Origin: Euryarchaeota archaeon UBA287
GTDB lineage: Archaea > Thermoplasmatota > UBA186 > UBA287
DNA: 11,786 bases
Direction of reading: 5' to 3'
NCBI GenBank assembly: GCA_002495235.1
Contig: DAEG01000079.1
Coordinates: 1 to 11,786, forward strand
Positions 1 through 5,772 of the stretch are shown one piece after another. Numbering within the stretch: the first letter of the stretch is position 1; each line of letters starts with the position of its first letter. The position numbers were made by a program, and so were the translations under genes. Below the pieces are notes generated by a model. It made no database searches. It saw only the letters and a program-made list of their open reading frames with translations, and had not been told where the DNA came from.

Positions 1-201
1 GCCGACGGCGGTGTTGTTCAGCACTGTCTTGCCGCCGTGAGCTATCTCAACCATGATCCAGCCGCTCTGCGTTATGCTGATCTTCAGCACTTCATCGGGA
101 CCCAGCTCGATGCCGGGAGTCCGTATTATCGAATAGCCCTGCATCTCCAGAGAATTCTGGGCTAGGACCAGAACAACAATTACCGCCCAAAGACCATGCA
201 T
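1..201 (-). CDS. N-terminal part of a secreted or membrane-anchored protein (partial)
   Basis: A reading frame on the minus strand is open from the left edge to about position 219. I place the start at the ATG ending at 201, giving MHGLWAVIVVLVLAQ as the first residues. These look like a signal peptide or N-terminal anchor with a hydrophobic core (WAVIVVLVLA). The remainder, about 45 residues, alternates hydrophobic and polar positions (for example VLKISITQSGWIMVEIA), as in an extracellular beta-sandwich domain. A TATA-like TTTAAAT at 226-232 lies 28 bases upstream of this ATG, which fits a leaderless start. An alternative ATG at 219 is too close to that box. The gene continues beyond the window and I recognise no family. 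It is divergent from the winged-helix gene starting at 310. Confidence 0.55.
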   Translation of the reverse strand, partial: MHGLWAVIVVLVLAQNSLEMQGYSIIRTPGIELGPDEVLKISITQSGWIMVEIAHGGKTVLNNTAVG

Positions 202-225
202 ATTGTATGTGTCTAGCATCTCCTG

Positions 226-232
226 ATTTAAA
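226..232 (-). promoter_or_regulatory. TATA-like box for the minus-strand secreted protein
   Basis: On the minus strand the sequence reads TTTAAAT, centred 28 bases upstream of the ATG ending at 201. It is half of a divergent promoter region with the box at 281-288. This is inferred from spacing only. Confidence 0.4.
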
Positions 233-280
233 GACTTTTCTGACGCGCACTGGCCCATGCCCCGCGTTTTTTAGAAACTC

Positions 281-288
281 TTTTATAG
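281..288 (+). promoter_or_regulatory. TATA-like box of the winged-helix/trm5 unit
   Basis: TTTTATAG is centred about 26 bases upstream of the ATG at 310, with a purine-rich GAAAC just upstream that could serve as a TFB recognition element. This spacing would put the transcript start at or beside the start codon. No Shine-Dalgarno-like motif lies between the box and the ATG. Confidence 0.5.
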
Positions 289-309
289 TAACAAGCTAAT
301 CTTTCATCC

Positions 310-504
310 ATGCTCCTCTTGCAGGTAGAAAAGGAGGTGCTCATCTATCTACGAAAGCACCCCGGCTGCAGATTCATAGATATAGTCAGAGGCACAGGAA
401 ACTCAAGAGGGATAGTGCACAGGTGTCTTGATGAACTCTCCAGAAAGGGAGAGCTTGCCACCAGAGAGGTGCGCAAGAGAGTCTTCCGCTACTACCCGCG
501 ATGA
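310..504 (+). CDS. Small winged helix-turn-helix protein
   Basis: This 64-residue protein is almost entirely one winged helix-turn-helix domain. An opening helix (EKEVLIYLRKHPG) is followed by a short turn, the helix pair FIDIVRGTGNSRGIVHRCLDELSRKGEL, and a basic wing (TREVRKRVFRYY). The pattern resembles ArsR/MarR-like and other archaeal transcription factors, but there is no extra ligand-binding or dimerisation domain. Its TGA stop overlaps the ATG of the downstream tRNA methyltransferase (ATGA at 501-504), so the two genes are very likely co-transcribed and translationally coupled. It could be an autoregulator of the pair or a small nucleic-acid-binding partner; the target is unknown. The fold assignment is fairly sure and the function is not. 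Confidence 0.7.
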   Translation: MLLLQVEKEVLIYLRKHPGCRFIDIVRGTGNSRGIVHRCLDELSRKGELATREVRKRVFRYYPR

Positions 505-1289
505 GCGGCTACAGGGATCTTTTTCCTGAAGGCCTCAGGGAGAGGCTGCCCCGAGCTTTTGACGTGGTTGGTGATATCTGCATAATAAAGCTCCCGGAGG
601 AGTTCTTACCCATACGTAAGAGCGTAGGCAGCGCCATCCTGAAGACCTACAAGCACATGCGGGTGGTGTGCATAGACCGAGGCGTGACGGGAGACCAGAG
701 AGTCAGGAACCTTGAGATCATAGCGGGGGAGAGAAGGACGGATACCGAGCAGAGGGAGAACGGGTGCATATACAGACTCGATGTGGCGCAGGTGTATTTC
801 TCCCCGAGACTATCAGGCGAGAGAGCTCTCATGGCGTCACTCACCGGCAGAAGTGAGAGTGTGTGGGACATGTTCTGCGGCGTTGGCCCATTCTCCATAC
901 CGGTCGCAAAGACCGCGAGAGAGGTCTGCGCTTCGGACATAAATGAGAACGCCATACGATACCTAAAAGAGAACATGAAGCTCAACAGAGTGAAGAACAT
1001 AGATCCGTTCTGCGGTGACGCCAGAGATGCGTTCGGGGACAAAAAATTCGACAGGATCATCATGAACCTGCCCCACTGCTCACTGGATTTCTTTGACTGC
1101 GCACTGGAGAGGTGCGCCGGGGGGATGATCCATCTGTACAGGATCTGCCGTGACCCGCCCGCGGTCTGTGAGGAGATCAGGAACAGAGCACACGAGGAGA
1201 ACAGGGTTGTCGAGGGCATAGATGTCAGGAAGCTGCATGGATACTCCGTGACTGATAGTCTCTTCTGCTTTGACATAAGGATCGGATGA
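501..1289 (+). CDS. trm5: Trm5-type tRNA (guanine37-N1)-methyltransferase, short form
   Basis: A class I SAM-dependent methyltransferase of the Trm5/TYW2 family. Trm5 methylates N1 of G37 next to the tRNA anticodon, which helps prevent +1 frameshifting and, in archaea, starts wyosine synthesis. Visible landmarks are the D2 region (FDVVGDICIIKLPEE, residues 20-34), the family signature around residues 88-107 (NGCIYRLDVAQVYFSPRL), the SAM-binding loop DMFCGVGPFSI (123-133), an acidic residue ending the second strand (SDINENA, 145-151), and the NLP motif of the active site (189-191). At 262 residues it is shorter than classical archaeal Trm5 (about 330-340) and starts just before D2, so the N-terminal D1 domain that contacts the tRNA elbow appears absent. 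The SPRL signature favours Trm5 over TYW2. The start overlaps the winged-helix gene by four bases. Confidence 0.85.
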   Translation: MSGYRDLFPEGLRERLPRAFDVVGDICIIKLPEEFLPIRKSVGSAILKTYKHMRVVCIDRGVTGDQRVRNLEIIAGERRTDTEQRENGCIYRLDVAQVYFSPRLSGERALMASLTGRSESVWDMFCGVGPFSIPVAKTAREVCASDINENAIRYLKENMKLNRVKNIDPFCGDARDAFGDKKFDRIIMNLPHCSLDFFDCALERCAGGMIHLYRICRDPPAVCEEIRNRAHEENRVVEGIDVRKLHGYSVTDSLFCFDIRIG

Positions 1290-1326
1290 GAGCGTGAGAG
1301 ATACTCGATGCAGAGATACAGACAAG

Positions 1327-1334
1327 TATTAAAT
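1327..1334 (+). promoter_or_regulatory. TATA-like box of the maleate isomerase-family gene
   Basis: TATTAAAT is centred about 24 bases upstream of the ATG at 1355, suggesting a leaderless transcript. No ribosome-binding motif precedes the ATG. The box sits in the 65-base gap after trm5, so this gene probably has its own promoter. Confidence 0.5.
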
Positions 1335-1354
1335 AGCACAGATGAATCCCGATC

Positions 1355-2059
1355 ATGCACGGCTGGAGAGCGAGAATAGGGCTGATAGTGCCATCATCAA
1401 ACACCACGATGGAGTGTGAGCTGTGGAGCGTTCTTCCGGTAGGTGTCTCACTGCACACGGCAAGGATGCCCCTGGTGGAAGTGAACACAGACGCCCTGCA
1501 CTCGATGGAAGAGCATTCTGCTAAGGCCGCCGAGGATCTCATGGACGCAGAAGTGGACTGCCTGCTGTTCGGCTGCACCTCCGGAAGCCTGATAAAGGGA
1601 GCGGGTTATAACGAAGCCATGAGCGGGGAGATGGAGGCGAGGTTTGGCGTTCCGTTCATAACCACCTCCACCGCCATCACGGATGCCCTGAACTCCATGA
1701 AAGCGAAGGACATCTCCGTGATCACCCCGTACATAGACGAGGTCAACGAAAAAGAGAGGAGGTTTCTTGAGGAGTGTGGCTTCTCTGTCCTGTCCATAGA
1801 GGGCATGGGCATAGAGAGGAACACCAGCATAGGGCGCATCACACCAGAGGAGGTGTACAGATTCGCTTCGGAGCACGCCGTAGGGGACTGCCTGTTCATA
1901 AGCTGCACAAATCTCAGGACCTTTGAGATCATAGGCGCTCTTGAGGATGACCTTGGCATTCCGGTAGTCACAAGCAACCAGGCATCCCTCTGGCTCGCGC
2001 TGAAGAGCGCAGGAATCAGAGACAGGATAGAGAGCCTTGGCAGGCTTTTCGCCCCATGA
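1355..2059 (+). CDS. Maleate cis-trans isomerase / arylmalonate decarboxylase-like protein (Asp/Glu racemase superfamily)
   Basis: This 234-residue protein has the two-domain, pseudo-symmetric layout of the Asp/Glu racemase superfamily. An N-terminal substrate loop (IGLIVPSSNTTME, residues 8-20) precedes the first cysteine motif FGCTSGS (Cys74). TPYIDEVN follows (124-131), then the second cysteine motif ISCTNLRT (Cys184) and a closing TSNQASLW (206-213). Both cysteines expected of maleate isomerases are present, whereas arylmalonate decarboxylases keep only the second, so isomerase- or racemase-type cofactor-free chemistry on a dicarboxylate is more likely. The physiological substrate in an archaeon cannot be read from sequence. 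The length matches the family (about 240). The gene stands alone behind its own TATA-like box. The family is secure; the exact substrate is not. Confidence 0.8.
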   Translation: MHGWRARIGLIVPSSNTTMECELWSVLPVGVSLHTARMPLVEVNTDALHSMEEHSAKAAEDLMDAEVDCLLFGCTSGSLIKGAGYNEAMSGEMEARFGVPFITTSTAITDALNSMKAKDISVITPYIDEVNEKERRFLEECGFSVLSIEGMGIERNTSIGRITPEEVYRFASEHAVGDCLFISCTNLRTFEIIGALEDDLGIPVVTSNQASLWLALKSAGIRDRIESLGRLFAP

Positions 2060-2089
2060 TCAACGGATGTGAAGGAAATCCCGCTCCCT

Positions 2090-2125
2090 CACCTGGAGAA
2101 AGGAAACATTATAAAACAGGAGAGG
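2090..2125 (+). repeat. Leader repeat, copy A (upstream of the GyrI-like gene)
   Basis: This stretch and 2853-2889 match at 31 of 37 hand-aligned columns, with one single-base gap. The shared part includes a purine-rich block (GGAAA), a TATA-like element and ACAGGAGAGG with a Shine-Dalgarno-like GGAGAGG (2119-2125). Similarity continues weakly into the start region (TATGAGCATG against TATGAGTATG). In copy A the TATA-like core reads TTATAAAA (2109-2116) and looks intact. Confidence 0.75.
2119..2125 (+). promoter_or_regulatory. Shine-Dalgarno-like site of the GyrI-like gene
   Basis: GGAGAGG ends four bases before the ATG at 2130 and ten before the ATG at 2136. It stands out because most other genes here have a TATA-like box near -25 and no such site. 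It makes the ATG at 2130 a plausible start, although the TATA-like core at 2109-2116 is close enough that a start at 2136 is also possible. Confidence 0.45.
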
Positions 2126-2129
2126 GGTT

Positions 2130-2762
2130 ATGAGCATGGTGGACAAACTTGACTTAACAAAAAAATACAGAACGTACTTTACTGCAAAAACCAAACCCGA
2201 ATTAGTGCTGATTGAAACCGCTCAATTTATTTCAATCTGCGGTAAAGGCGACCCGTCTGAAAAGCAGTTTGCCGACAGGATTGAAGCGCTTTATTCAACG
2301 GCTTACACTTTGAAATCCGCTCACAAAGCGAAAAACGAAGACTTTGTTGTTTCAAAGTTAGAAGGACTCTGGTGGTTTGACGAAAAGAAATTTGCTAACA
2401 AGACAATCGTAAGCGCTTCAGTTGACGTCCCAAGAAGTGAGTGGGAATATCGGTTGCTTATCAGACTTCCAGACTTTGTGACTAAACAAGACCTCGAAAA
2501 AGCAAGAGAAACGGTAATGGCAAAAAAGGGGATTCAGCTGGTCAGACAACTCGAATTCTTTACAATGACAGAGGGCAGGTCGATTCAGATGTTGCACGTT
2601 GGACCTTTTTCGACCGAGTCTGAATCGTTGCAGCAGATCGGGGCATTTATGGAAACTAACAAACTGACCAAAAACGGACTTCACCACGAGATATATCTGT
2701 CGGACTTTCGAAAAACAGAACCGAATAAACTAAAAACAATTTTGAGAGAACCCGTGAGATAG
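2130..2762 (+). CDS. GyrI-like small-molecule-binding domain protein
   Basis: This 210-residue protein resembles stand-alone GyrI-like proteins (SBD-type, related to the ligand domains of multidrug regulators such as BmrR and Rob). Family-like segments are the opening DLTKKYRTYFTAKTKPELVLIE, ISICGKGDPS (residues 35-44), ALYSTAYTLK, LEGLWWFD (77-84), EWEYRLLIRLPDFV (104-117) and a closing HVGPFSTES...HHEIYLSDFRK. The tryptophan- and glutamate-lined pocket typical of the family is consistent with the LEGLWW and EWEYR motifs. There is no DNA-binding domain, so it may sequester, sense or hydrolyse small hydrophobic molecules; no ligand can be named. The gene is visibly richer in AAA, TTT and TTA codons than its neighbours, suggesting acquisition from another lineage, possibly bacterial. 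Starts at 2130 and 2136 are both possible. Confidence 0.82.
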   Translation: MSMVDKLDLTKKYRTYFTAKTKPELVLIETAQFISICGKGDPSEKQFADRIEALYSTAYTLKSAHKAKNEDFVVSKLEGLWWFDEKKFANKTIVSASVDVPRSEWEYRLLIRLPDFVTKQDLEKARETVMAKKGIQLVRQLEFFTMTEGRSIQMLHVGPFSTESESLQQIGAFMETNKLTKNGLHHEIYLSDFRKTEPNKLKTILREPVR

Positions 2763-2852
2763 GAGTATGCAGGGAACAAGGATAAATCTCGACTTTTGTG
2801 CTGCTATCGGCTTTTGTTCGAGCTGGATGGAATGCGGAATGCTTTTCCTCTC

Positions 2853-2889
2853 CACTTGGGGAAGGGAAAACAGTATCAAACAGGAGAGG
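2853..2889 (+). repeat. Leader repeat, copy B (upstream of the nitrilase pseudogene)
   Basis: Second copy of the leader at 2090-2125, about 763 bases downstream. It keeps the GGAGAGG at 2883-2889, seven bases before the ATG at 2897. Its TATA-like core has changed to GTATCAAA, which is a poorer box, in keeping with decay of the gene it serves. Confidence 0.75.
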
Positions 2890-2896
2890 AATCACT

Positions 2897-3653
2897 ATGA
2901 GTATGAAGGTTAAAGTCTGTGTGCTGCAGTTTGAGATAGCGGGCGACTTCAAAAAGAATGCAGAAAAGCGAGAGGCTACCTTGAGCAGGCCGATAGCCCT
3001 GATTTTGCCCTGATCGGCGGGGAGTTCTCATTGAATGAATCCAAGAACACAGATCCTTATCCTCTGCTCGCTGAGCTGGCAGCATCGTTCAACTGCAATA
3101 TCGTTGCGCCGATAAATGCAAACTTAATACGTTTTCCAAACTTGCAGTAAAAAGGCTATTCTTCAATGCATATTTTCGATCGAGACGGAGAAGTAGTAGC
3201 AATTCAGGACAAGCAACATTTTTACTGGAAAGAAAGACCCTGTTTTAAACGTGGAAGTGATGTCAGGGTCTTTGAGGTTGATGGCATAAAAATAGGCCTG
3301 GTCAGCGGTTTGGATATCCTTTATCCAGAGTACACTCAGAGATTAAAAGAAGCGGAGATAGTGTTCTTCTCAACAATGGCGATAGAGGATATGATGTTTG
3401 AGCTGGCGAGAATAAGGGCGCTAGAAGATCAGTGTTACGTTGTGATGTCGTCTTTCATTGGGCATTATTTTGGGATGGACTTTGTAGGCATGCTGCGGTT
3501 ATCGAGCCTGTTTTTGTGATAAGGAAAGGGATGAAAATGCCGGAGCGGGCAGAAGTTTTGCAACACACCACAGGGGAAGGATCCACCCAGGCGGAATTGG
3601 ATGTTGAGCATATCAGAAAGATCAAAAGAGAGTACCCTATGGATGAACTGTGA
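2897..3653 (+). pseudogene. Broken carbon-nitrogen hydrolase (nitrilase superfamily) gene
   Basis: Joining three reading-frame segments gives a nearly complete protein of about 250 residues. It starts MSMKVKVCVLQFEIAGDFKKNAEK (2897-2968), continues GYLEQADSPDFALIGGEFSL and, past an in-frame TAA at 3148, runs through MHIFDRDGEVVAIQDKQHF to IGHYFGMDFVG (to about 3489). It ends AVIEPVFVIRKGMKM...REYPMDEL. A one-base loss near 2968 and another near 3490 explain the frame changes. The catalytic glutamate (GGE, codon at 3022) and lysine (DKQH, codon at 3211) are visible. The usual CYD is GLD here: the cysteine position is glycine (GGT at 3307, one base from TGT). Nitrilase-superfamily enzymes cleave amide or nitrile bonds with a Glu-Lys-Cys triad, so this copy should be inactive. 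Sequencing error could explain single lesions but hardly all of them. Confidence 0.85.
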
Positions 3654-3704
3654 GATCCTGAACCAGGAAGCTCTGTTGTGGTCGCCGTAATGTCATGGAG
3701 TAAA

Positions 3705-3716
3705 AGGATTTATCCT
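3705..3716 (+). promoter_or_regulatory. TATA-like box inside a short palindrome, upstream of the MalY-like gene
   Basis: AGGATTTATCCT is a perfect 5-base inverted repeat around a TT spacer. Its AT core is centred about 24 bases upstream of the ATG at 3735, so it is both the likely TATA box and a possible operator: a repressor bound here would compete with TBP. A near copy (AGGATAAATCTC, 10 of 12 positions matching the reverse complement) lies at 2779-2790. Confidence 0.45.
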
Positions 3717-3734
3717 GTGTGTGATATTGGGCAT

Positions 3735-4913
3735 ATGAATTTTGACAGAGTGATAGAACGCAGGGGCACGGACTGCGAGAAGTGGGATCTCCTGCACGAG
3801 CTGTTCGGCAGGGAGGATCTCCTGCCATTCTGGGTCGCGGACATGGATTTCGAGTGCCCAGCAGAGGTGAAGGAAGCGCTGAAAAGGCGCGTAGAGCACG
3901 GGATCCTCGGCTATTCTTATCCCGGGGAAAAGATCGTAGAGCTCATAAAGGAGAGGATGAAGAGAAAGCACGGATGGAGCATAGAGAAGGAGTGGATAGT
4001 CTTCACCCCCGGCGTTGTTCCTGCTATGAGCGTGGCCATAAGAGCGCTGACGCACCCCGGCGACGAGGTGATACTGCAGAGCCCCGTGTATCACCCGTTC
4101 TTCTCTGTGATAGAGAACAGTGGATGCCATGTCGTTGAGAACGAGCTCGTGCTAGACAACGGCAGTTACAGGATGGACACCGATGCTCTCGGCAGGTGCT
4201 TTGAGCCAAGAACGGGCATAACGCCCATAGAACGAAGGATCAGGGCCATGCTCCTCTGCAGTCCCCACAACCCGGGTGGCAGGGTCTGGAGAAGAGAGGA
4301 ACTGGAGGAAGCGGGCAACGTTGTAACTGGCAATGGCGCCTTTGTCGTCTCTGACGAGATCCACTGCGATATAATTCTCAAGGGCAGACACATCCCTTTT
4401 TCGTCCCTACCTGAGTTCGAGCAGAACTCGATGGTCTGCATGTCAGGCAGCAAGACCTTCAATCTCGCTGGTCTCTCAACATCGTTTGCGATAATACCGA
4501 ACGAAGAGATAAGAAAGAGATTTATGTATACGAAAAAGAACCTCGTCCAAGAACCCAACGTCCTCGGTCTGGTCGCTCTTGAAGCTGCGTTTGAAAAATG
4601 CGATCCGTGGCTAGACGAGCTTCTGTCCTATCTGAAAGGAAACCTCGAGCTTGTCAAGAGGTTCTTTTCGGGAACTGATGTCAGGGTCATAGAACCTGAG
4701 GGCACGTACTTGGTGTGGCTCGATTTCCGGGCATTTGGCAGGAGCGACCGCGAGCTGAGAAGCGCATTAGTGGACAGCGGCGTTGCCCTGAACGATGGTT
4801 ACCTGTTCGGTAAGGCAGGAAGCGGCTTTGAGAGGCTGAACATCGCGTGTCCCAGAACTATGCTGGAGGAGGGACTGGAGCGCATAGGGAAGGCACTGGA
4901 GCGTCTCGATTAG
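3735..4913 (+). CDS. MalY/PatB-type PLP-dependent aminotransferase / cystathionine beta-lyase
   Basis: Fold-type I PLP enzyme, 392 residues from the chosen ATG, matching the roughly 390 of the MalY/PatB group. It has the subgroup's opening (NFDRVIERRGTDCEKWD) and LPFWVADMDF near residue 35. FTPGVVPAMSVAIRAL follows, then the substrate-side CSPHNPGGRVW. The PLP-binding VVSDEIHCDI carries the aspartate, and SGSKTFNLAGL carries the Schiff-base lysine. These enzymes cleave C-S bonds of cystathionine or cysteine conjugates, and some act as aminotransferases; the in vivo role here is open. The frame stays open upstream to 3678, but the start at 3735 is preferred because it gives the family N-terminus and lies 24 bases from the TATA-like box. 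Nothing suggests damage, unlike its upstream neighbour. Confidence 0.88.
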   Translation: MNFDRVIERRGTDCEKWDLLHELFGREDLLPFWVADMDFECPAEVKEALKRRVEHGILGYSYPGEKIVELIKERMKRKHGWSIEKEWIVFTPGVVPAMSVAIRALTHPGDEVILQSPVYHPFFSVIENSGCHVVENELVLDNGSYRMDTDALGRCFEPRTGITPIERRIRAMLLCSPHNPGGRVWRREELEEAGNVVTGNGAFVVSDEIHCDIILKGRHIPFSSLPEFEQNSMVCMSGSKTFNLAGLSTSFAIIPNEEIRKRFMYTKKNLVQEPNVLGLVALEAAFEKCDPWLDELLSYLKGNLELVKRFFSGTDVRVIEPEGTYLVWLDFRAFGRSDRELRSALVDSGVALNDGYLFGKAGSGFERLNIACPRTMLEEGLERIGKALERLD

Positions 4914-4949
4914 ATCGACGCGTAATTGCTTGTCAGCGAACAACACAAT

Positions 4950-4956
4950 CTTAAAC
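4950..4956 (+). promoter_or_regulatory. Possible TATA-like box of the M50 protease gene
   Basis: CTTAAAC is centred 24 bases upstream of the GTG at 4977. The spacing matches the other genes of the window, but the match to a TATA box is only moderate. Confidence 0.3.
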
Positions 4957-4976
4957 GCCCAGCTCCATACCGTTCT

Positions 4977-5639
4977 GTGCGAGAGACAAAAATAGCGGTT
5001 GGAGAGCTATGGGGTATACCCCTCACGCTCGACCCCCTGTTCGTCGCATTCTGGCTGGCCGTATGGACCATTCTAAGCATGGTTAAAGGGAATATTGATC
5101 TCGCCTGGATCATCATGTGGGGCTCTGCTGGTGTGCTATCCACAGCGCTTCATGAGATAAGCCACGCTCACGCGGCTCTCAAAAACGGCGTAAAGCCAGA
5201 ATATATAAGCCTGTCCATGAGAAAGAGCTACGTGCACTTTCAGTCAGACACCATAGCTCCGGACTCTATGATAAAAATCGTGCTTGCAGGCCCCGCCGCC
5301 GGCTTTTCTGTGGGAATTATCTTCTTTTTCGTGGATCTTTTTTGCTACCCTGACTATGATGCTCTCTCCTGGTATGCCAGAAGCCTCATCTGCATCGTTG
5401 AACTCTCCCAGCTCCTGCCTTTTCGGCCCTTCGATGGCGGGCTCATACATGATGCACGTTTGAGGAAGAAGCTTGGAGCTGAAGGTGCAGAAGCGCTCAT
5501 AAGGGAGAGAAATCAAAAGATCATGAGCGCCGCAACCCGAGCCCGGCGGGTTATGCTTTTCATCATAAAGATCCTGTCTGCCGTCCTGATCATTATTCTC
5601 TGCGCCCTGCTTTACCTCTGTGCTAGCGGAGAGCTCTAA
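4977..5639 (+). CDS. M50-family (site-2 protease-like) membrane zinc metalloprotease
   Basis: An intramembrane metalloprotease candidate of about 220 residues. The zinc-binding HExxH is HEISH (residues 59-63 from the GTG) inside a hydrophobic helix (WGSAGVLSTALHEISHAHAAL). LAGPAAGFSVG follows at about 103-113. The third zinc ligand sits in LLPFRPFDGG (Asp at about 153), the equivalent of the usual NLLPxxPLDGG. Hydrophobic stretches suggest about four to six membrane segments, with a C-terminal one (FIIKILSAVLIIILCALLYLC). No PDZ or CBS domain is present. Family members cleave membrane-bound regulators or signal remnants; the substrate is unknown. No ATG opens the frame: TTG at 4926 is possible, but GTG at 4977 is preferred because of the family-like VGELWGIPLTLDPLF start and the TATA-like box at 4950-4956. 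Confidence 0.82.
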   Translation: MRETKIAVGELWGIPLTLDPLFVAFWLAVWTILSMVKGNIDLAWIIMWGSAGVLSTALHEISHAHAALKNGVKPEYISLSMRKSYVHFQSDTIAPDSMIKIVLAGPAAGFSVGIIFFFVDLFCYPDYDALSWYARSLICIVELSQLLPFRPFDGGLIHDARLRKKLGAEGAEALIRERNQKIMSAATRARRVMLFIIKILSAVLIIILCALLYLCASGEL

Positions 5640-5664
5640 AGCCCTTCAGAGCGCGTTTTGAAAA

Positions 5665-5673
5665 GATATTTTA
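5665..5673 (+). promoter_or_regulatory. TATA-like box of the tRNA-Gln / polX / threonine ammonia-lyase unit
   Basis: GATATTTTA, preceded by a purine-rich GAAAA, is centred about 29 bases before the first base of the tRNA. No comparable box lies within 40 bases upstream of the polymerase start, because that stretch is the tRNA itself. This promoter therefore probably drives the downstream protein genes as well. Confidence 0.55.
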
Positions 5674-5697
5674 ACTCGAAGACAACTACACATGTAC

Positions 5698-5770
5698 AGC
5701 CCCGTGGTGTAGCGGCCAAGCATAGGGGACTCTGGATCCTCTGACGGCAGTTCGAATCTGCCCGGGGCTA
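5698..5770 (+). tRNA. tRNA-Gln (anticodon CUG)
   Basis: A complete 73-base cloverleaf without intron. The acceptor stem AGCCCCG pairs with CGGGGCT. The D arm is GTGT/GCAT with a GG-containing loop. The anticodon stem GGGGA/TCCTC holds the loop CTCTGGA with anticodon CTG. A four-base variable region follows, and the T arm GGCAG/CTGCC holds loop TTCGAAT. The discriminator is A at 5770 and no CCA is encoded, as is common in archaea. The discriminator base is also the A of an ATG in frame with the polymerase gene, so the tRNA and the coding region abut or overlap by one base. Confidence 0.96.
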
Positions 5771-5772
5771 TG

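Noticed and set aside
647..1360. Long minus-strand open frame opposite trm5 (237 codons).
   Set aside because: It is the mirror of a gene with all Trm5 motifs and shows no recognisable domain; its Ser/Leu/Phe-rich content is typical of antisense translation of AG-rich codons.
2763..2852. Search for an insertion sequence or att site around the GyrI-like gene.
   Set aside because: No transposase, terminal inverted repeat or tRNA fragment is visible; only the duplicated leader flanks it.
2798..3013. A 71-residue frame that could be taken as a separate small gene.
   Set aside because: It is the first segment of the nitrilase pseudogene extended upstream through the leader repeat; from 2897 it reads as the family N-terminus until the first frameshift.
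3148..3150. In-frame TAA in the nitrilase gene as a possible recoded codon.
   Set aside because: Known archaeal recoding uses TAG (pyrrolysine) or TGA (selenocysteine), not TAA, and the gene carries two independent frameshifts, so simple decay is the better explanation.
5633..5659. Possible hairpin GCTCT...AGAGC followed by TTTT after the M50 protease stop, as a terminator.
   Set aside because: The stem is only five base pairs with a ten-base loop, and the T run is short and six bases away; chance is likely. It overlaps the region leading to the tRNA promoter.
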